The translations under genes were made by a program, and so were the position numbers. Below, one piece after another: positions 5,282-8,007 of a DNA stretch of 8,007 bases; position 1 is the first letter of the stretch; each line of letters begins with the position of its first letter. The DNA lies in assembly GCA_031255375.1 (NCBI GenBank), contig JAIRSP010000046.1, positions 1-8,007 on the forward strand. Direction: 5' to 3'. The notes beneath the pieces were generated by a model. The model was given only the letters and a program-made list of their open reading frames with translations. It was not told where the DNA came from and did no database searches. The DNA is from Endomicrobium sp. (GTDB lineage Bacteria > Elusimicrobiota > Endomicrobiia > Endomicrobiales > Endomicrobiaceae).

Positions 5282-8007
5282 ATGCGAAGATATTTAGAAT
5301 TTTCGATTTGTGTTTTATTTTTTTTATTAGGGTTATTTTTTTTGTATTTTACAAAAGTATTTGTATTTTCACCTCTTGTAGAAAAATATGTTTATGAAAA
5401 AGTTGGCAATAATTGTACTTTTGATAACTTTTACATTCTTCCATCTGGATTAACATTTAAAAATGTTGTTTTTGATAATATGGCTACAATTCAAAAGGTT
5501 GAATTTAAGGTAGATTATATAAAGCTTTTTGCTTCTATTATTTATCCAACAAACTTTGTAAATCATGTTGATATATCTGGCTTGAATCTTTTTCTAAACA
5601 CAAATTATAAAAATTATGATATTCTTCATTTTTTTAAAAAAAATATTACTATTTTTTTTAAGCATGAAATTTCAATATTTGTCGATGAAATAAGTGTAAA
5701 AAATAATATTAATTTTTTCAAAATTTCAAATGTCAACGCTATCATAAAACAAAAGTGTGCCACAATTGATTTTATTACTCGTATTTTAGGTGCAAATGTT
5801 AGATTTGGCCTAAATGTTGAACAAATGAAAAATAATATTTTAGATATTTCATCGATCTTTATTGTAGAAAATAAAAAAAATATTGCAGTAATTTCAAAAG
5901 GTAGGATTAATTTATCATCTTTTAGTATGAATCAAAATATTATAGTTAAAAGATTTAAATTTGCTAGCAATGCTATTGATAACACTGTAATTAATAAAAA
6001 CAGTCTAAATAAAAAACATAAGAATGTTTTAAATATTAATGCTTTAATTTCAAAAATAAATTTCCACGAAAATAACAATGTTATAGATTTTGGTACGTTG
6101 AATTTTAATAAAATAAATGACGGCTGTGAAACTTCTTATAATTTATCATATGAATATGCAAATAAAAATAAAATAAAAATTACATACTGTGAAAATAAAA
6201 GTTATGAATTAATACTTTTTGTTAAAAACAAAGTTGTTGGAATAATTAATAGAAATGTAAAGACAGGTGAATTTATAGTTAACATAAATAAAGTTAATAT
6301 TAACGATATTCCTATAATTTCAAATTTGTTCAATATAAATGGAATCATTAATGCCTTTGGGTCAATAAGTAAAACGTCTGGTTGTATTAATTTTATATTT
6401 AGTGAATTTCGCATTACCGGTATAAATAATTTAAATGTATTAAATATAAATGGAACAATAACGAAAAATAATGATTTACATTTTATTTTTTTTGATAATA
6501 CTAATTCAACAATTTTGAAAATAATAATTTGTAATAATAAATTAATAATAGTTGATTTCAAATTTAATAACGTAAATATTCCAAAAATATTTAATTGTCA
6601 GAATAATTTATTAAAGAAAATTAACGGTAATATTAGTATATATGTTAATTGTAAAAAAAATCATCACATTAGGTTTAATATTGAAATTTTTAATGTGTGT
6701 ATTTTGCATAGTAATAAATTCAAAAAAATTGAAATTAATGGATTTATGAATTTCAATGAATTAAATATAAAGCGTTTTACATTAATTGATGATTCTAATA
6801 AATTGTTAGCAGATGTTACTGCGGTATTTTTTTTAAAAAATTTATTTAATATTTCATCTATTGATATCAATATAAAAAAAATTTGTATTGGTATAGCAAA
6901 TATTACTGGGTTGATAAGGCTTAGAAACAGCTCGACATGTTTCAATAATAAAAAAATGAGTGGAGTTGTTGAGCTTAATATAAATATAGCTAAAATGTTA
7001 TTTAAAAATATTGTGGCAAACGTGTTAATATCAGATGATAAATTAGAAATTTTTAACTTAAAAGGAAAAAACGGAATAAATGGAGCTGTTTCTGTTTATT
7101 TTAAGAAAAACGAACTTTTTGGTAATTTTTTATTTAAAAATACAAACGTTAATGGATTTTACCATGGTGTACATGGATTGTTAAATTCTACTGTAAAATT
7201 GTCTGGCAAATTAAATAATCCAGATGTTTATATTACAAACTGTTCATTAAATGGGAAATACTTGTTTACTCCATTTTCATTATCGTTTAAATTTATGCGT
7301 AAAAACAGTGATGTTGCAATAGATATTACATTACTTATGGATAAAATGAATTTTTTTTTGAAAAAAAAATATGCAGAAAGTGATTTCTTGTTTGAAATTA
7401 ATAGTTTAACAAACGAGATAGCAGAAATGTTTTTGAAATTTAAGGTTCCGATAAATGAACATTTTTTTTGTAGTGGGAAATTTAAATTGGCAAGTAAAAA
7501 AGATAATTTAGAAATGTTTTTTGATATCAAAAATATTTGTATTAATACTGTAAAATTAAACGATATTAAATTTGATGTTGAAATGGATTACAATAAAAAA
7601 ATAAAAATAAAAAATGTTTTTATTAAATTTTTTAATAATGTTGTAAAAATTAATAATGGATTTTTTGATATTAATAATGGCAAATATGAATTTGAATTGT
7701 CTTTTGTTAATTTTGATTTTAATAATTTATTTTGTAATTTGAAATTGTTCGGTAAAGTTGTAAAAAATAAAGAAGGAGTTATACAACATACTGGAACTGT
7801 TAATTTATATGATTTTTGTATAAATAAGTATAGATTTTTTTCCTCCTTTGATTATATTATTAAAAATAAAGTTTTGCATTTTTTTTGTAAATCAAATACT
7901 TACGATTCATGCTATATGGGTTCTATTGTTTTTGATAAAACCGTTTACATTAAACTTAATTTTTTAAAAAATAATTTTCTTTTTAATTTAAATACAAATT
8001 ACTCTAA
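5282..8007 (+). CDS. TamB/AsmA-like envelope protein, 3' end beyond window
   Basis: An uninterrupted frame of 908 codons runs from ATG 5282 to the end of the window with no stop; I read it codon by codon. Residues 7-23 form one hydrophobic segment after MRRYLE, a signal anchor placing the rest in the periplasm. The remainder is monotonous alternating hydrophobic/polar beta-strand sequence without enzyme motifs, as in the TamB/YhdP/AsmA-like bridge proteins. An early segment ending VDISGLNLFLN and a later LSGKLNNP at 640-647 resemble the recurrent blocks of TamB-type proteins. Known members span the periplasm and move phospholipid to, or aid protein assembly in, the outer membrane. The diagnostic C-terminal TamB domain would lie beyond the window, so TamB versus another AsmA-like branch is open. 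It is very rich in Asn, Lys, Ile and Phe, has 19 cysteines, 8 prolines and no tryptophan. An in-frame stop at 5249-5251 rules out a much earlier start. No Shine-Dalgarno is seen. Confidence 0.75.
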   Translation, partial: MRRYLEFSICVLFFLLGLFFLYFTKVFVFSPLVEKYVYEKVGNNCTFDNFYILPSGLTFKNVVFDNMATIQKVEFKVDYIKLFASIIYPTNFVNHVDISGLNLFLNTNYKNYDILHFFKKNITIFFKHEISIFVDEISVKNNINFFKISNVNAIIKQKCATIDFITRILGANVRFGLNVEQMKNNILDISSIFIVENKKNIAVISKGRINLSSFSMNQNIIVKRFKFASNAIDNTVINKNSLNKKHKNVLNINALISKINFHENNNVIDFGTLNFNKINDGCETSYNLSYEYANKNKIKITYCENKSYELILFVKNKVVGIINRNVKTGEFIVNINKVNINDIPIISNLFNINGIINAFGSISKTSGCINFIFSEFRITGINNLNVLNINGTITKNNDLHFIFFDNTNSTILKIIICNNKLIIVDFKFNNVNIPKIFNCQNNLLKKINGNISIYVNCKKNHHIRFNIEIFNVCILHSNKFKKIEINGFMNFNELNIKRFTLIDDSNKLLADVTAVFFLKNLFNISSIDINIKKICIGIANITGLIRLRNSSTCFNNKKMSGVVELNINIAKMLFKNIVANVLISDDKLEIFNLKGKNGINGAVSVYFKKNELFGNFLFKNTNVNGFYHGVHGLLNSTVKLSGKLNNPDVYITNCSLNGKYLFTPFSLSFKFMRKNSDVAIDITLLMDKMNFFLKKKYAESDFLFEINSLTNEIAEMFLKFKVPINEHFFCSGKFKLASKKDNLEMFFDIKNICINTVKLNDIKFDVEMDYNKKIKIKNVFIKFFNNVVKINNGFFDINNGKYEFELSFVNFDFNNLFCNLKLFGKVVKNKEGVIQHTGTVNLYDFCINKYRFFSSFDYIIKNKVLHFFCKSNTYDSCYMGSIVFDKTVYIKLNFLKNNFLFNLNTNYS

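Noticed and set aside
6202..7530. Minus-strand frames of 93-119 codons (6202-6561, 6664-6945, 7228-7530)
   Set aside because: All lie inside the unbroken 908-codon plus-strand frame. Their hydrophobic look comes from reading A-rich Asn/Lys codons in reverse.

Overview
The window comes from a very AT-rich, diderm (Gram-negative-type) bacterium. By eye, GC is near a quarter overall and lower still in the last third. The diderm assignment rests on a lipoprotein-releasing LolC/LolD pair and a large, single-anchor, TamB/AsmA-like protein. Adjacent lysS-lolC-lolD is an arrangement I recall from Deltaproteobacteria-type and Deferribacterota-type genomes, where outer-membrane assembly genes often follow. 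The low GC, abundant A/T homopolymers and a lysine/asparagine/isoleucine-rich proteome suggest a host-associated or otherwise drifting genome. The lineage cannot be fixed from this window.

Layout: positions 1-59 may be the 3' tail of an upstream gene. Positions 60-769 are stop-rich and carry no recognisable gene; they hold a good sigma70-like promoter candidate (133-162), a weak hairpin/T-run (401-447) and a -10-like box nearer to lysS (681-686). A compact plus-strand block follows: lysS (770-2248), a LolC/E-type permease (2270-3529), lolD (3574-4230) and ilvE (best start 4261, ends 5136). After 145 non-coding bases, with a promoter candidate at 5225-5252, a long frame opens at 5282 and stays open for 908 codons to the end of the window. 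I read it as a 3'-truncated TamB/AsmA-like envelope protein.

How the genes fit together: LolC and LolD form the inner-membrane ABC machine that extracts outer-membrane lipoproteins. The TamB-like protein would act in the same envelope space, in outer-membrane lipid transport or protein assembly. LysS (lysyl-tRNA synthesis) and IlvE (branched-chain amino acid transamination) are housekeeping passengers in the same transcription direction. All genes are on the plus strand with gaps of 21 to 145 bases; the first four are close enough to be one operon. I saw no mobile element, CRISPR array, tRNA or rRNA. Nothing here looks like a new defence or mobile system; the points most worth checking are the open-ended envelope gene with its odd composition and the long promoter-bearing gap before lysS.
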